From contig JAEOTI010000723.1 in NCBI GenBank assembly GCA_016839955.1, positions 1 to 5,076 of the forward strand: a DNA stretch of 5,076 nt, written 5' to 3'. Both the position numbers and the translations under genes were made by a program. A model generated the notes under the pieces. That model saw nothing but the letters and a program-made list of their open reading frames with translations. It searched no databases and had not been told where the DNA came from. Positions 1 through 4,380 of this stretch are shown here, piece by piece; within the stretch, counting starts at the first letter, position 1, and every line of letters starts with the position of its first letter. This DNA is from Candidatus Hodarchaeota archaeon. Lineage in GTDB: Archaea > Asgardarchaeota > Heimdallarchaeia > Hodarchaeales > YT1-057.

Positions 1-257
1 AGTTAGTAAAGGAAAAAGATCCAATTGGTCCAAAAAATAACCACTACTTAACTGAACTCGTTGAAAATGTGGAAAAAATCATTGTTGCTTGGGGGAATCC
101 ACCAAGTTCCACGTTTAAGCAGATTATCAAAGATCGAAGTAAATTTCTTTCAATAATATCTGCTAATTTTTATTGTTTAAGAATAACCGTCCAGGGACAA
201 CCTTACCATCCATCCAGATTAGGCTATGAAATCAAACTAAAACCATTTGAGTTGTAA
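1..257 (+). CDS. DUF1643-family protein, 3' end only (5' end outside window)
   Basis: The reading frame is open from the left edge (first full codon at base 3) to a TAA at 255-257, giving 84 visible residues. The visible part has the hallmarks of the C-terminal half of DUF1643 proteins: a DPIGPKNNHYL block (visible residues 6-16), a hydrophobic strand ending in IIVAWG (27-32), then LRIT, QGQPYHPSRLGY and a final FEL. In this family a DPxGPxND block, a V(A)AWG strand and a G.P.HP block recur in that order. Family function is not established; members are often found in accessory regions. A GTG at 69 could be mistaken for the start, but the conserved DPIGP block lies upstream of it, so the gene clearly begins before the window. 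It converges on the minus-strand PIN toxin gene, with a repeat copy between the two stops. I am confident of the coding frame and fairly confident of the family. Confidence 0.75.
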   Translation, partial: LVKEKDPIGPKNNHYLTELVENVEKIIVAWGNPPSSTFKQIIKDRSKFLSIISANFYCLRITVQGQPYHPSRLGYEIKLKPFEL

Positions 258-274
258 AAAAGGAAAGAACTAAC

Positions 275-334
275 ATCATCAAATCACAGTTCACCTAATT
301 GTTTTTGACGTTATAGCGGTTGGTAGGTGAGATT
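275..334 (+). repeat. Interspersed ~60-base repeat, copy R1 (diverged)
   Basis: R1 shares ordered blocks with R2 (1090-1153) and R3 (3399-3459): TCAAATCAC at 279-287, TTTTTGAC at 302-309 and CGGTTG at 317-322, at similar spacing. Its ends can pair: AATC (282-285) with GATT (331-334), and TCACCTA (291-297) with TAGGTGA (324-330). It fills the gap between the convergent stops of the DUF1643 gene and the PIN toxin gene. It might act as a bidirectional terminator, a recombination site or a transposon remnant; the sequence does not decide between these. Confidence 0.6.
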
Positions 335-343
335 AATGTTCTA

Positions 344-772
344 CTATTGTGGAATAACACCTAAGAGCCCATGGAAATGACTATCAAAGGTAGCAACGTT
401 TTCAACTTCCAGAGACGAACATTGAACTAGTATTGTGCAATCTGTGAATGATAATCCATTTTCAAAGTGTTTCCAGAAAAAATCTAAGGCTTGGGTAAAA
501 TCATTAGGCGCTAAAGCGAGTACGGATATACGGGGAGATAATAATATGAAATCAGCAATTTCTTGAACTTTAACTTTGGATTTGAGTTTATTTCGAGCTA
601 AAGTAAGGAGTTCATCTAAAATATAATCTGAAGTAAATATTTTTCCAAGTTTACCTTGAAGTAACTCTCTCATCTCTTTAATAGCAGTTTTATGGTGTTT
701 ATCATCAGAATTTTTCACAGCAATTAGAAAGCCAGTGTCAAGAAACACCGCCAAGTTACTCAGTCTCCCCAT
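344..772 (-). CDS. VapC-type PIN-domain ribonuclease toxin (module 1)
   Basis: This is a 142-residue protein of usual VapC length. The four acidic positions expected of a PIN nuclease site are present: D12 in VFLDTGF, E54 in YILDELL, D111 in LSFTDCTIL and D130 in ATFDSHF. PIN toxins of this type are Mg-dependent ribonucleases that cut RNA (tRNA, rRNA or mRNA) when released from their antitoxin; the target here cannot be read from sequence. The ATG at 770-772 overlaps the 3' end of the antitoxin gene by 17 bases, as expected for a translationally coupled operon. A TTG at 752-754, just after the antitoxin stop and preceded by GGGGAG, would give LAVFLDTG as the N-terminus and is a reasonable alternative start. 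Longer versions starting upstream run through the antitoxin gene in another frame and are unlikely. The gene is intact, with no missing catalytic residue. Confidence 0.86.
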   Translation of the reverse strand: MGRLSNLAVFLDTGFLIAVKNSDDKHHKTAIKEMRELLQGKLGKIFTSDYILDELLTLARNKLKSKVKVQEIADFILLSPRISVLALAPNDFTQALDFFWKHFENGLSFTDCTILVQCSSLEVENVATFDSHFHGLLGVIPQ

Positions 773-1022
773 AAAGATATTTATCCACATTAACGGAAAG
801 ATCATCAGTTCCCCAGGAATATGTTTTAGAAAGACCAATCCAAGCAGGATCTTTTTCAAGAGGAATTTCTGGGGAATCGAATTCACCTAATTCCTTTGCA
901 GCACGATCAATTAATTCACCGATCATTTCTTGTTTGGAGATTTTTCGACCTCGAAGGAGAAGAAGGGCTTTTAATCGATCTAGAAGAGCAGCTCGCTTAG
1001 GATCCAGCTTTACAGTACTCAT
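756..1022 (-). CDS. VapB-type ribbon-helix-helix-like antitoxin (module 1)
   Basis: The product is 88 residues. The N-terminus (STVKLD, residues 2-7) fits a DNA-binding beta-strand. It is followed by a helix (PKRAALLDRLKALLLLRG), a turn and a second helix (SKQEMIGELIDRAAKELG), the ribbon-helix-helix layout of many VapB antitoxins. The C-terminal half ends in DLSVNVDKYLYGE, which resembles the toxin-wrapping tail of archaeal antitoxins that end in a D.YLYG-like segment. It is first in its operon, with the PIN toxin following by overlap. Its expected roles are to neutralise that toxin and repress the shared promoter. The start is ATG 1020-1022. There is no strong ribosome-binding site, and a TATA-like TTTATAAA lies only 23-30 bases upstream, which suits a leaderless transcript. 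It is not detectably similar to the antitoxins of the other two modules beyond the general fold, so this module seems to have a separate origin. Confidence 0.83.
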   Translation of the reverse strand: MSTVKLDPKRAALLDRLKALLLLRGRKISKQEMIGELIDRAAKELGEFDSPEIPLEKDPAWIGLSKTYSWGTDDLSVNVDKYLYGETE

Positions 1023-1036
1023 TTTCTTTCATCAAT

Positions 1037-1060
1037 GTTATAACTTTATAAACTTATAAC
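1037..1060 (-). promoter_or_regulatory. Promoter and palindromic operator of VapBC module 1
   Basis: This 24-base near-perfect palindrome has arms GTTATAA (1037-1043) and TTATAAC (1054-1060) around a central TTTATAAA (1045-1052). Symmetry breaks only at positions 1044 and 1053. The centre looks like an archaeal TATA box, 23-30 bases upstream of the antitoxin ATG. A dimeric antitoxin bound here would cover the TATA box, which is the normal way such operons repress themselves. The palindrome is seen directly; its role is inferred. Confidence 0.5.
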
Positions 1061-1089
1061 TCTCACTCAATTCATTTCACATAAGATTA

Positions 1090-1153
1090 TGTCGTCAAAT
1101 CACGGTTCGCGCTCAAATTTTTGACATTTTAACGGTTGTTTGCCGAAATTAGG
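1090..1153 (+). repeat. Interspersed ~60-base repeat, copy R2
   Basis: R2 is nearly the same as R3 (3399-3459). Bases 1092-1115 match 3400-3423 without a mismatch (24 bases), and AACGGTTGTTTG at 1131-1142 matches 3438-3449. Between these blocks the copies differ by a few substitutions and one indel. The ends can pair: AAT (1098-1100) with ATT (1148-1150), and CGG (1103-1105) with CCG (1143-1145). A smaller inner inverted repeat, TCAAA-TT-TTTGA, lies at 1113-1124. R2 lies in the divergent gap between VapBC module 1 (minus) and module 2 (plus). Confidence 0.78.
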
Positions 1154-1262
1154 TATTAATCGAAAAGAAATCTTACTCAAATTTAATTACAGCCTCATTG
1201 AGAAGAGAAATAATAATTTTTCATTGTGGTGCTTTCAGAAATATATGTTATTTTTGAGAAAA

Positions 1263-1301
1263 TAATTAATACTAGGGTGTTACCTAATACCTGGGTGTTA
1301 C
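1263..1301 (+). promoter_or_regulatory. Promoter with two operator-like sites, VapBC module 2
   Basis: An A/T-rich TATA-like stretch (1263-1271) lies about 35-40 bases before the start. Two tandem near-copies of a 16-base word follow: AATACTAGGGTGTTAC (1268-1283) and AATACCTGGGTGTTAC (1286-1301). Each fits an imperfect palindrome AATACY-NN-GGTGTT, with centres 18 bases apart. The same arrangement precedes module 3 (3226-3266). The second site abuts the TTG start and supplies the only Shine-Dalgarno-like bases (GGGTG, 1293-1297), so binding there could block both transcription and translation. The sites are seen directly; antitoxin binding is inferred. Confidence 0.55.
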
Positions 1302-1304
1302 TGT

Positions 1305-1610
1305 TTGACTATAACTTGGACAATTAAAATTGATGATTCATTAGAAAAAGCTGTAAATCAGGCAATAAATGAACTTGGGTATATGAATAAGGCTGAAATG
1401 ATTCGGGAAGCAGTAAGAGAGTTTTTACTTAGACGAGGAGTTTTTTCACTAGTCGGAGATACTGAAAAAATCCCTAAAATCGATGAAAAACCGGTAGAAT
1501 CATTAAAAAAACTTTTAGAATTGGCTATCCCAAAAGATATTCTTGAAACTGAAATAAATACTGCACGCGAGGAAGTAGAATCGTTTGTCTTCCCCCAAAA
1601 GAATAAATAA
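1305..1610 (+). CDS. Ribbon-helix-helix VapB-type antitoxin (module 2)
   Basis: The product is 101 residues. The N-terminus TITWTIKID (residues 2-10) is a clear RHH strand, followed by a helix (DSLEKAVNQAINELGY) and the typical second helix (KAEMIREAVREFLLRR). The charged helical tail (SLKKLLELAI... TAREEVESFVF) is the likely toxin-binding part. Over 54 aligned residues starting at WTIK, 29 are identical to the module 3 antitoxin, so the two are clear paralogues. The start is a TTG at 1305-1307, preceded by GGGTG; an in-frame stop at 1263-1265 and no ATG or GTG between them leave no other conventional start. It is first gene of a two-gene operon, and its 3' end overlaps the toxin gene by 26 bases if the toxin starts at TTG 1585. 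It is expected to bind the sites at 1268-1301 and repress its own operon. Confidence 0.85.
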   Translation: MTITWTIKIDDSLEKAVNQAINELGYMNKAEMIREAVREFLLRRGVFSLVGDTEKIPKIDEKPVESLKKLLELAIPKDILETEINTAREEVESFVFPQKNK

Positions 1611-2091
1611 CCGTAAAATTGTTTGTGATGCATCTGTCTGGCTCCAAGGATTATTCGGAACCAACGATGACTTATATAACTTAATTAAACAAATTACCAA
1701 GGGAGAAGCAATAGCCCTTGTTAATAGTTATTGTGTTCTTGAAATTCTTAGAGGTGTAAAGAGGATAGCAGGGAAAACTCACCAATCCGCGCAGTTTTTA
1801 GAAAGTCGTGTCTGGAATATCTTAACAACTGCTGGAACGGGATTGACCTTTGATCGCCCTTTAGAAGAAGCAATAATTCACCAAATTCGACAACAAATAG
1901 AATACCAGATTTTAGCAAAGATCCTTGAACTAGAATCAAAAGATCTGCCGTATATAACGCTAGCGTATGAAAAAAGTGCACCTATAGTGACACTAGACAA
2001 AAGATCCCTCTATAACAAACGAGAGGAAATAAAAAAACGAATTGGTGTCATAATTTATACTCCGAAAGAGTTTCTGAATATTATTGACTAA
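1585..2091 (+). CDS. VapC-type PIN-domain ribonuclease toxin (module 2)
   Basis: The product is 168 residues, somewhat longer than small VapCs. The PIN acidic positions are present: D15 in IVCDASVWL, E53 in CVLEILRG, D120 in ESKDLPYI and D138 in VTLDKRS. The KDxPYI motif and the LDKRSLxNKRE segment are shared with the module 3 toxin; 26 of the last 63 aligned residues are identical. The expected role is RNA cleavage by a metal-dependent PIN nuclease held in check by the preceding antitoxin. The chosen start is TTG 1585-1587, with GAGG at 1569-1572 as a possible ribosome-binding site. It overlaps the antitoxin end, which fits translational coupling. No ATG or GTG occurs between it and the catalytic D15, so the start is not fully certain. 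The gene is intact and converges with module 3, with about 300 bases between stops. Confidence 0.86.
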   Translation: MSSPKRINNRKIVCDASVWLQGLFGTNDDLYNLIKQITKGEAIALVNSYCVLEILRGVKRIAGKTHQSAQFLESRVWNILTTAGTGLTFDRPLEEAIIHQIRQQIEYQILAKILELESKDLPYITLAYEKSAPIVTLDKRSLYNKREEIKKRIGVIIYTPKEFLNIID

Positions 2092-2301
2092 GGAAGATGG
2101 GTAAAATACGCTCATTTGTGATTTTATCGAATCAATCATAGGGTTTAATAGAATTTTCTGAAAAAATGTCACCAAATCATTGCATATAAGACAAAAATTT
2201 ACGTCAATTTGATTTTCTTTTCATTACAAATTAATTAATTTTTGAAATTTATTCTCAGAGGAGGACTCCTCTTATATTGGTCTCTAAAAAAATTATAAAT
2301 T
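2092..2301. other. A/T-rich intergenic stretch with one short hairpin
   Basis: No gene is supported here. The most regular structure is AGAGGAG-GA-CTCCTCT at 2257-2272, which has two 7-base arms and is the only G+C-rich patch in the stretch. No T-run follows it on either strand, so it does not look like a standard terminator. Around 2164-2216 there is an AAATCA...TGATTT pairing with loose likeness to the interspersed repeat, but too little matches to call it a copy. Confidence 0.4.
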
Positions 2302-2430
2302 ATGCCTATTCAACATTAAATCTTAAATCTTCTTGATGAGAACGTCTCTGACAAAACTCTTAGACGTCTTAAGAGCGCAGGTACCCATATTGTTAAATCA
2401 AGGAATTCAAGAATTCGTCAGATGACATAA
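2302..2430 (+). pseudogene. Decayed N-terminal fragment of a DUF5615-like PIN toxin
   Basis: From 2320 an open frame reads LNLLDENVSDKTL, then RRLKSAGTHIVKSR, and continues to a TAA at 2428-2430. DUF5615/Mut7-C-type PIN-like proteins characteristically begin with a strand and motif of the form (F/L)LLDEN followed by L..L...G..V, which this matches well over about 25 residues. There is no conventional start codon in the open part. An in-frame ATG at 2302 is cut off by TAA at 2317-2319. The frame ends inside the 3' end of the opposing toxin gene (2393-2890), so the rest of the domain is gone. I read it as a truncated relic, perhaps cut when module 3 arrived. DUF5615 toxins usually pair with DUF433 antitoxins, two of which lie further right. 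The match is short, so chance resemblance remains possible. Confidence 0.42.
2353..2375 (-). terminator. Possible hairpin terminator after VapBC module 3
   Basis: On the minus strand, CTCTTA (2375-2370) pairs with TAAGAG (2362-2357), and TTTT (2356-2353) follows directly. It begins 18 bases after the toxin stop codon. Position and shape fit a terminator, but it also lies within the DUF5615-like open frame, so the symmetry may be incidental. Confidence 0.33.
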
Positions 2431-2890
2431 CAGCAATATTCAATTCAGCTTGGATCTTTTCTCGTTTATTTACGAGAGAACGAATATCATCTGATATGAG
2501 AATTGCATTATACTGAAAAGAAGCTACAATATAAGGAACATCTTTAACTTCCAAATCTAATAAACGAGCAATAATACGATATTCAAAAAGTTGTTTGGTT
2601 TCAGCGATTAAGGTTTCTGAAAGAGGATACTCAAATGATTTAACTACCTTATTAGTCGAACAAACTGACCAAAATAATGATTCAAGTTCAGTAAATGCAA
2701 GACTCTGTTTAGGAGCAAGTCGTTTTAATGATCGAAGGATCTCAACGGCAATATAGCTAGTAAGAATGATCTGAACACGCTCTAGTTGAAAAATTTTAGT
2801 GAATTCTGGATTACGACCTGTTAACATCTTTATCCATAAATTACAGTCAAGAATAAGAACTAGATCTTGTTCAGTTATTGATCTATCCAT
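2393..2890 (-). CDS. VapC-type PIN-domain ribonuclease toxin (module 3)
   Basis: The product is 165 residues. The PIN acidic positions are D15 in LILDCNLW, E50 in IAVEILRS, D117 in EVKDVPYI and D134/D135 in ILISDDIRS. Length and motifs match the module 2 toxin, including EILRxxKRxA, KDxPYI and RSLxNKRExI, so the pair are paralogues; this copy is in opposite orientation. It is a predicted metal-dependent ribonuclease whose RNA target cannot be told from sequence. The ATG at 2888-2890 starts three bases after the antitoxin stop. A purine-rich GGAAGAG lies at the end of the antitoxin gene, a good ribosome-binding site that settles the start. The gene is intact. Its 3' end overlaps, on the opposite strand, the last codons of the DUF5615-like relic. 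Confidence 0.87.
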   Translation of the reverse strand: MDRSITEQDLVLILDCNLWIKMLTGRNPEFTKIFQLERVQIILTSYIAVEILRSLKRLAPKQSLAFTELESLFWSVCSTNKVVKSFEYPLSETLIAETKQLFEYRIIARLLDLEVKDVPYIVASFQYNAILISDDIRSLVNKREKIQAELNIAVMSSDEFLNSLI

Positions 2891-2893
2891 TTC

Positions 2894-3223
2894 TTACTCT
2901 TCCGTATCATCTAAGAATTCCTTTGCAACCTCTTCTCGTGCAAGATGAACCTCTTGCTCAATTTCTGCATCAGTTAGACTCTTGAGCTTAGTAATAATAA
3001 GGTTTAAAGCTTCATTGGATGTGACGGAGGATTGTTTAGGAATGGTCGGTTCACCACCAAGTAAGGAAAAAAGTTTACGACGAATGAGAAACTCCCGAAT
3101 AGCTTCCCGAGTAAGTTCAGCTTTACTTTTATAACCAAGTTGGTGCAGAACTACCTGAACTGCATCATCGATCTTCTTGTCGACTTTTATCGTCCAGACC
3201 ACATCGTCTTGAGATTTTGCCAT
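2894..3223 (-). CDS. Ribbon-helix-helix VapB-type antitoxin (module 3)
   Basis: The product is 109 residues. After a short polar lead (AKSQDD) comes the RHH strand VVWTIKVD (residues 8-15), a helix (KKIDDAVQVVLHQLGY) and the second helix (KAELTREAIREFLIRR). An acidic helical tail (LTDAEIEQEVHLAREEVAKEF) is likely to wrap the toxin. It shares 29 of 54 aligned core residues with the module 2 antitoxin, including the whole GYxxKAExxREAxREFLxRR block. That block contains much of the DNA-binding scaffold, which fits the shared operator sites. The start ATG 3221-3223 is preceded on the minus strand by GGGT within the proximal operator-like site. It forms an operon with the toxin gene three bases downstream. 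It should neutralise the PIN toxin and repress the promoter at 3226-3266. Confidence 0.86.
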   Translation of the reverse strand: MAKSQDDVVWTIKVDKKIDDAVQVVLHQLGYKSKAELTREAIREFLIRRKLFSLLGGEPTIPKQSSVTSNEALNLIITKLKSLTDAEIEQEVHLAREEVAKEFLDDTEE

Positions 3224-3225
3224 AT

Positions 3226-3266
3226 AACTACCCTAGTAAATAACCAATACCATGGTATTTATAATA
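3226..3266 (-). promoter_or_regulatory. Promoter with two operator-like sites, VapBC module 3
   Basis: On the minus strand a TATA-like ATTATAAATA (3266-3257) runs into a perfect 14-base palindrome AATACCATGGTATT (3259-3246). A second, less symmetric site, TTTACTAGGGTAGTT (3240-3226), lies next to the start codon. Site centres are about 19 bases apart. Spacing, order and sequence parallel the module 2 promoter: TACTAGGGT is common to both, and the TATA-plus-distal-site stretch aligns almost base for base. A shared or cross-acting RHH repressor is the simple inference. Confidence 0.55.
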
Positions 3267-3398
3267 TTGTATTAATGTCCCATTAAAAGAAAATTAAGTG
3301 ATTATTTTTGACAGTGTGGTTTTTCTTGTATCATTCTCCTAAATATTTTAAATTTACAGTTTTCTATACTTTAGAATCCAAAAGAGAAGAACAGAAAT
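3267..3398. other. A/T-rich intergenic stretch upstream of module 3
   Basis: This is the unexplained part of the 328-base gap between module 3 and the membrane-protein gene. The rest of that gap holds the module 3 promoter, repeat R3 and a hairpin. I see no gene, RNA or convincing repeat here. Confidence 0.4.
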
Positions 3399-3459
3399 AT
3401 CGTCAAATCACGGTTCGCGCTCAGAATTTTGATGTTTAACGGTTGTTTGGTGATTTAGG
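3399..3459 (+). repeat. Interspersed ~60-base repeat, copy R3
   Basis: R3 matches R2 over 24 uninterrupted bases (3400-3423 with 1092-1115) and over AACGGTTGTTTG (3438-3449 with 1131-1142). The strongest end pairing of the family is here: AAATCAC (3405-3411) with GTGATTT (3450-3456), seven base pairs. The end bases that differ from R2 still pair, which suggests that structure matters. It lies between VapBC module 3 and the membrane-protein gene, in the same orientation as R1 and R2. Confidence 0.78.
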
Positions 3460-3464
3460 GTTGA

Positions 3465-3486
3465 AAATATTAAATGGTTAATATTT
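3465..3486 (-). terminator. Strong A/T hairpin, possible terminator of the membrane gene
   Basis: AAATATTAA (3465-3473) and TTAATATTT (3478-3486) form a perfect nine-base-pair stem around a four-base loop. It lies about 65 bases past the stop of the minus-strand membrane gene. On that strand the stem ends in TTTT, then C. The stem has no G-C pairs, so its stability is modest, and its role is uncertain. Confidence 0.3.
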
Positions 3487-3551
3487 CTTTGAAGGATTAA
3501 ATTTCTTAATATGGAATTACCCTATAAGCCATAAATTATACGAATAACCGA

Positions 3552-3904
3552 CTAAAAACCAAGAAGCAATAGCAAAAATGCCCCACAAGCTCCACCGAAC
3601 CAGATCAACTGTGTTACTGGATCATCAAAATACCACCTGGTTGAGTTACATACTCTTTTCGAGACATTCCTGAGCCTTCAGGCGGTTGAGGAAAATAACC
3701 TAACCATCCCCATAACCAAACTGGAACTATAATAAGTCCAATAAGTGTTGTTGCGTATCTTCTTGCATTCTCAGAATCTCCTTGGTCCCTATACCATAGA
3801 CTTAATGTTAAACCACCAAAGGACATCAATGTAAAAAATATTGGAGCTGCCCAAATAGCTGAGTAGTAAGCAAATACTGCACGCTTCTTACGATCTATCA
3901 TCAT
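3552..3904 (-). pseudogene. Small membrane protein gene split by a one-base frameshift
   Basis: From ATG 3902-3904, preceded by AAAGGAAAA as ribosome-binding site, the first frame codes 96 residues with two likely membrane segments (about residues 9-38 and 53-71) and stops at 3614-3616. The coding signal does not end there. Near 3633-3640, right after the codons for TQPG, the -1 frame continues WYFDDPVTQLIWFGG, then a hydrophobic ACGAFLLLLLGF, to a TAG at 3552-3554. Joined by one added base in the GGTGG stretch, the product would be about 117 residues with three membrane segments. I see no classic slippery heptamer, so a true one-base deletion or a sequencing/assembly error is more likely than programmed frameshifting. 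I do not recognise the family and assign no function. It is transcribed away from the DUF433 gene at 4027. Confidence 0.55.
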
Positions 3905-3989
3905 GAATTTTCCTTTTGAATACAGTTTTACCCTTCGCTAGATTTTAATTGAGAGTATAATAATGAGAACAATAAACATTGTGAAGTTT

Positions 3990-4001
3990 TTAATATAATA
4001 A
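3990..4001 (+). promoter_or_regulatory. TATA-like box upstream of the first DUF433 gene
   Basis: TTAATATAATAA lies about 26-37 bases before ATG 4027. Transcription starting about 25 bases past its centre would leave a leader of only a few bases. That favours ATG 4027 over the TTG codons at 4015 and 4018. Confidence 0.35.
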
Positions 4002-4026
4002 AACAATCTAACTCTTGTTGAAACTC

Positions 4027-4272
4027 ATGACTGAAATAATTGAATCAAATCCTGAGATACTCCAAGGTAGACCAATATTTAAAGGGACACGAATACCTGT
4101 AAATCTGGTCTATGAACTATTAGGATTGAACTATTCTATTAAACAGATTTTAAATGAATATCCAACATTATCGAAAGAAATGATAGTCTTTGCTATGAAA
4201 ATAGGAAAAGATGCACTCGAACAGATGAAATTAGAAAATTTATCAGATGCTATTCTTAAAGATTCAATCTAA
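4027..4272 (+). CDS. DUF433-family antitoxin-like protein (first copy, no partner)
   Basis: The product is 81 residues from ATG 4027. The family core is clear: NPEILQGRPIFKGTRIPV (residues 8-25), a helix LVYELLGL, then SIKQILNEYPTLSKEMI (37-53). DUF433 proteins carry a helix-turn-helix-like fold and commonly act as the antitoxin partner of DUF5615 PIN-like toxins. The usual arrangement has the toxin gene directly downstream, often overlapping. Here the next bases are a T-rich tract and a gap, with no DUF5615 gene, so this copy is orphaned. The C-terminal extension (EQMKLENLSDAILKDSI, from about 65) is a little longer than in the second copy. In-frame TTG codons at 4015 and 4018 would add only a few residues. 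It may be a relic antitoxin, a solitary regulator, or protection against a toxin encoded elsewhere. Confidence 0.82.
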   Translation: MTEIIESNPEILQGRPIFKGTRIPVNLVYELLGLNYSIKQILNEYPTLSKEMIVFAMKIGKDALEQMKLENLSDAILKDSI

Positions 4273-4293
4273 TTATGATATTTTAATGCAAAG

Positions 4294-4307
4294 TTTTTTC
4301 TGTTTTT
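4294..4307 (+). terminator. T-rich termination tract after the first DUF433 gene
   Basis: Two T-runs (4294-4299 and 4303-4307) begin 22 bases after the DUF433 stop codon. No stable hairpin precedes them. Archaeal transcription often stops at such oligo-T tracts, so this is plausible if the host is archaeal. Confidence 0.35.
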
Positions 4308-4337
4308 GATTCCTCTTATACTTAAGAAATACTAAAC

Positions 4338-4380
4338 TACGGTTGTGAGTGTTTGACATTGGGAGATGTTGACCGAATTG
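4338..4380 (+). repeat. Probable eroded copy of the interspersed repeat, R4
   Basis: In order it carries ACGGTT (4339-4344), TTTGACATT (4352-4360) and CCGAATT (4373-4379). These match ACGGTT (1102-1107), TTTGACATT (1120-1128) and CCGAAATT (1143-1150) of R2, with deletions between blocks. CGGT (4340-4343) can pair with ACCG (4372-4375), the same end-pairing seen in R2. It again lies at a module boundary, between the first DUF433 gene and the zinc-ribbon operon. The matches are short, so confidence is moderate to low. Confidence 0.38.

Noticed and set aside
69..257. Complete 62-residue gene starting at GTG 69
   Set aside because: The same frame is open to the left edge and holds the conserved DPIGP block upstream, so this is the tail of a longer gene.
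773..886. N-terminal extension of the module 1 toxin to position 886
   Set aside because: It lies wholly within the antitoxin gene in another frame, and PIN toxins start just before the first catalytic Asp.
1100..1115. tRNA-like GGTTCG motif in R2 (and R3)
   Set aside because: It resembles a T-loop start, but the flanking bases do not form a T-stem and there is no acceptor, anticodon arm or CCA end.
1090..1153. Classic integron attC site
   Set aside because: The ends pair as in attC, but I find no paired RYYYAAC and GTTRRRY core sites. R3 contains GTTTAAC alone in its middle, R1 and R2 do not keep it, and no integrase gene is visible.
1154..1262. Small plus-strand protein read as LGINRKEILL and onward
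   Set aside because: It has no start codon or ribosome-binding site and no recognisable motif; it is likely a chance open frame in A/T-rich DNA upstream of module 2.
1358..1981. Minus-strand open frames opposite the module 2 genes
   Set aside because: They are antisense shadows of the well-supported antitoxin and toxin genes and have no family motifs.
2164..2216. Possible further copy of the interspersed repeat between module 2 and the DUF5615 relic
   Set aside because: Only CAAATCA...TTGATTT pairing and loose similarity are present. The diagnostic CGGTTG and TTTTTGAC blocks are missing.
2257..2272. Hairpin AGAGGAG-GA-CTCCTCT as an intrinsic terminator
   Set aside because: No T-run follows on either strand and the loop is only two bases. 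It is kept only as a note in the intergenic entry.
275..3459. CRISPR array
   Set aside because: Copies are hundreds to thousands of bases apart with genes between them, too diverged and too irregular for a repeat-spacer array.
3614..3650. Programmed -1 ribosomal frameshift in the membrane gene
   Set aside because: No X-XXY-YYZ slippery heptamer is in frame at the switch point. A simple one-base deletion or sequence error explains it better.
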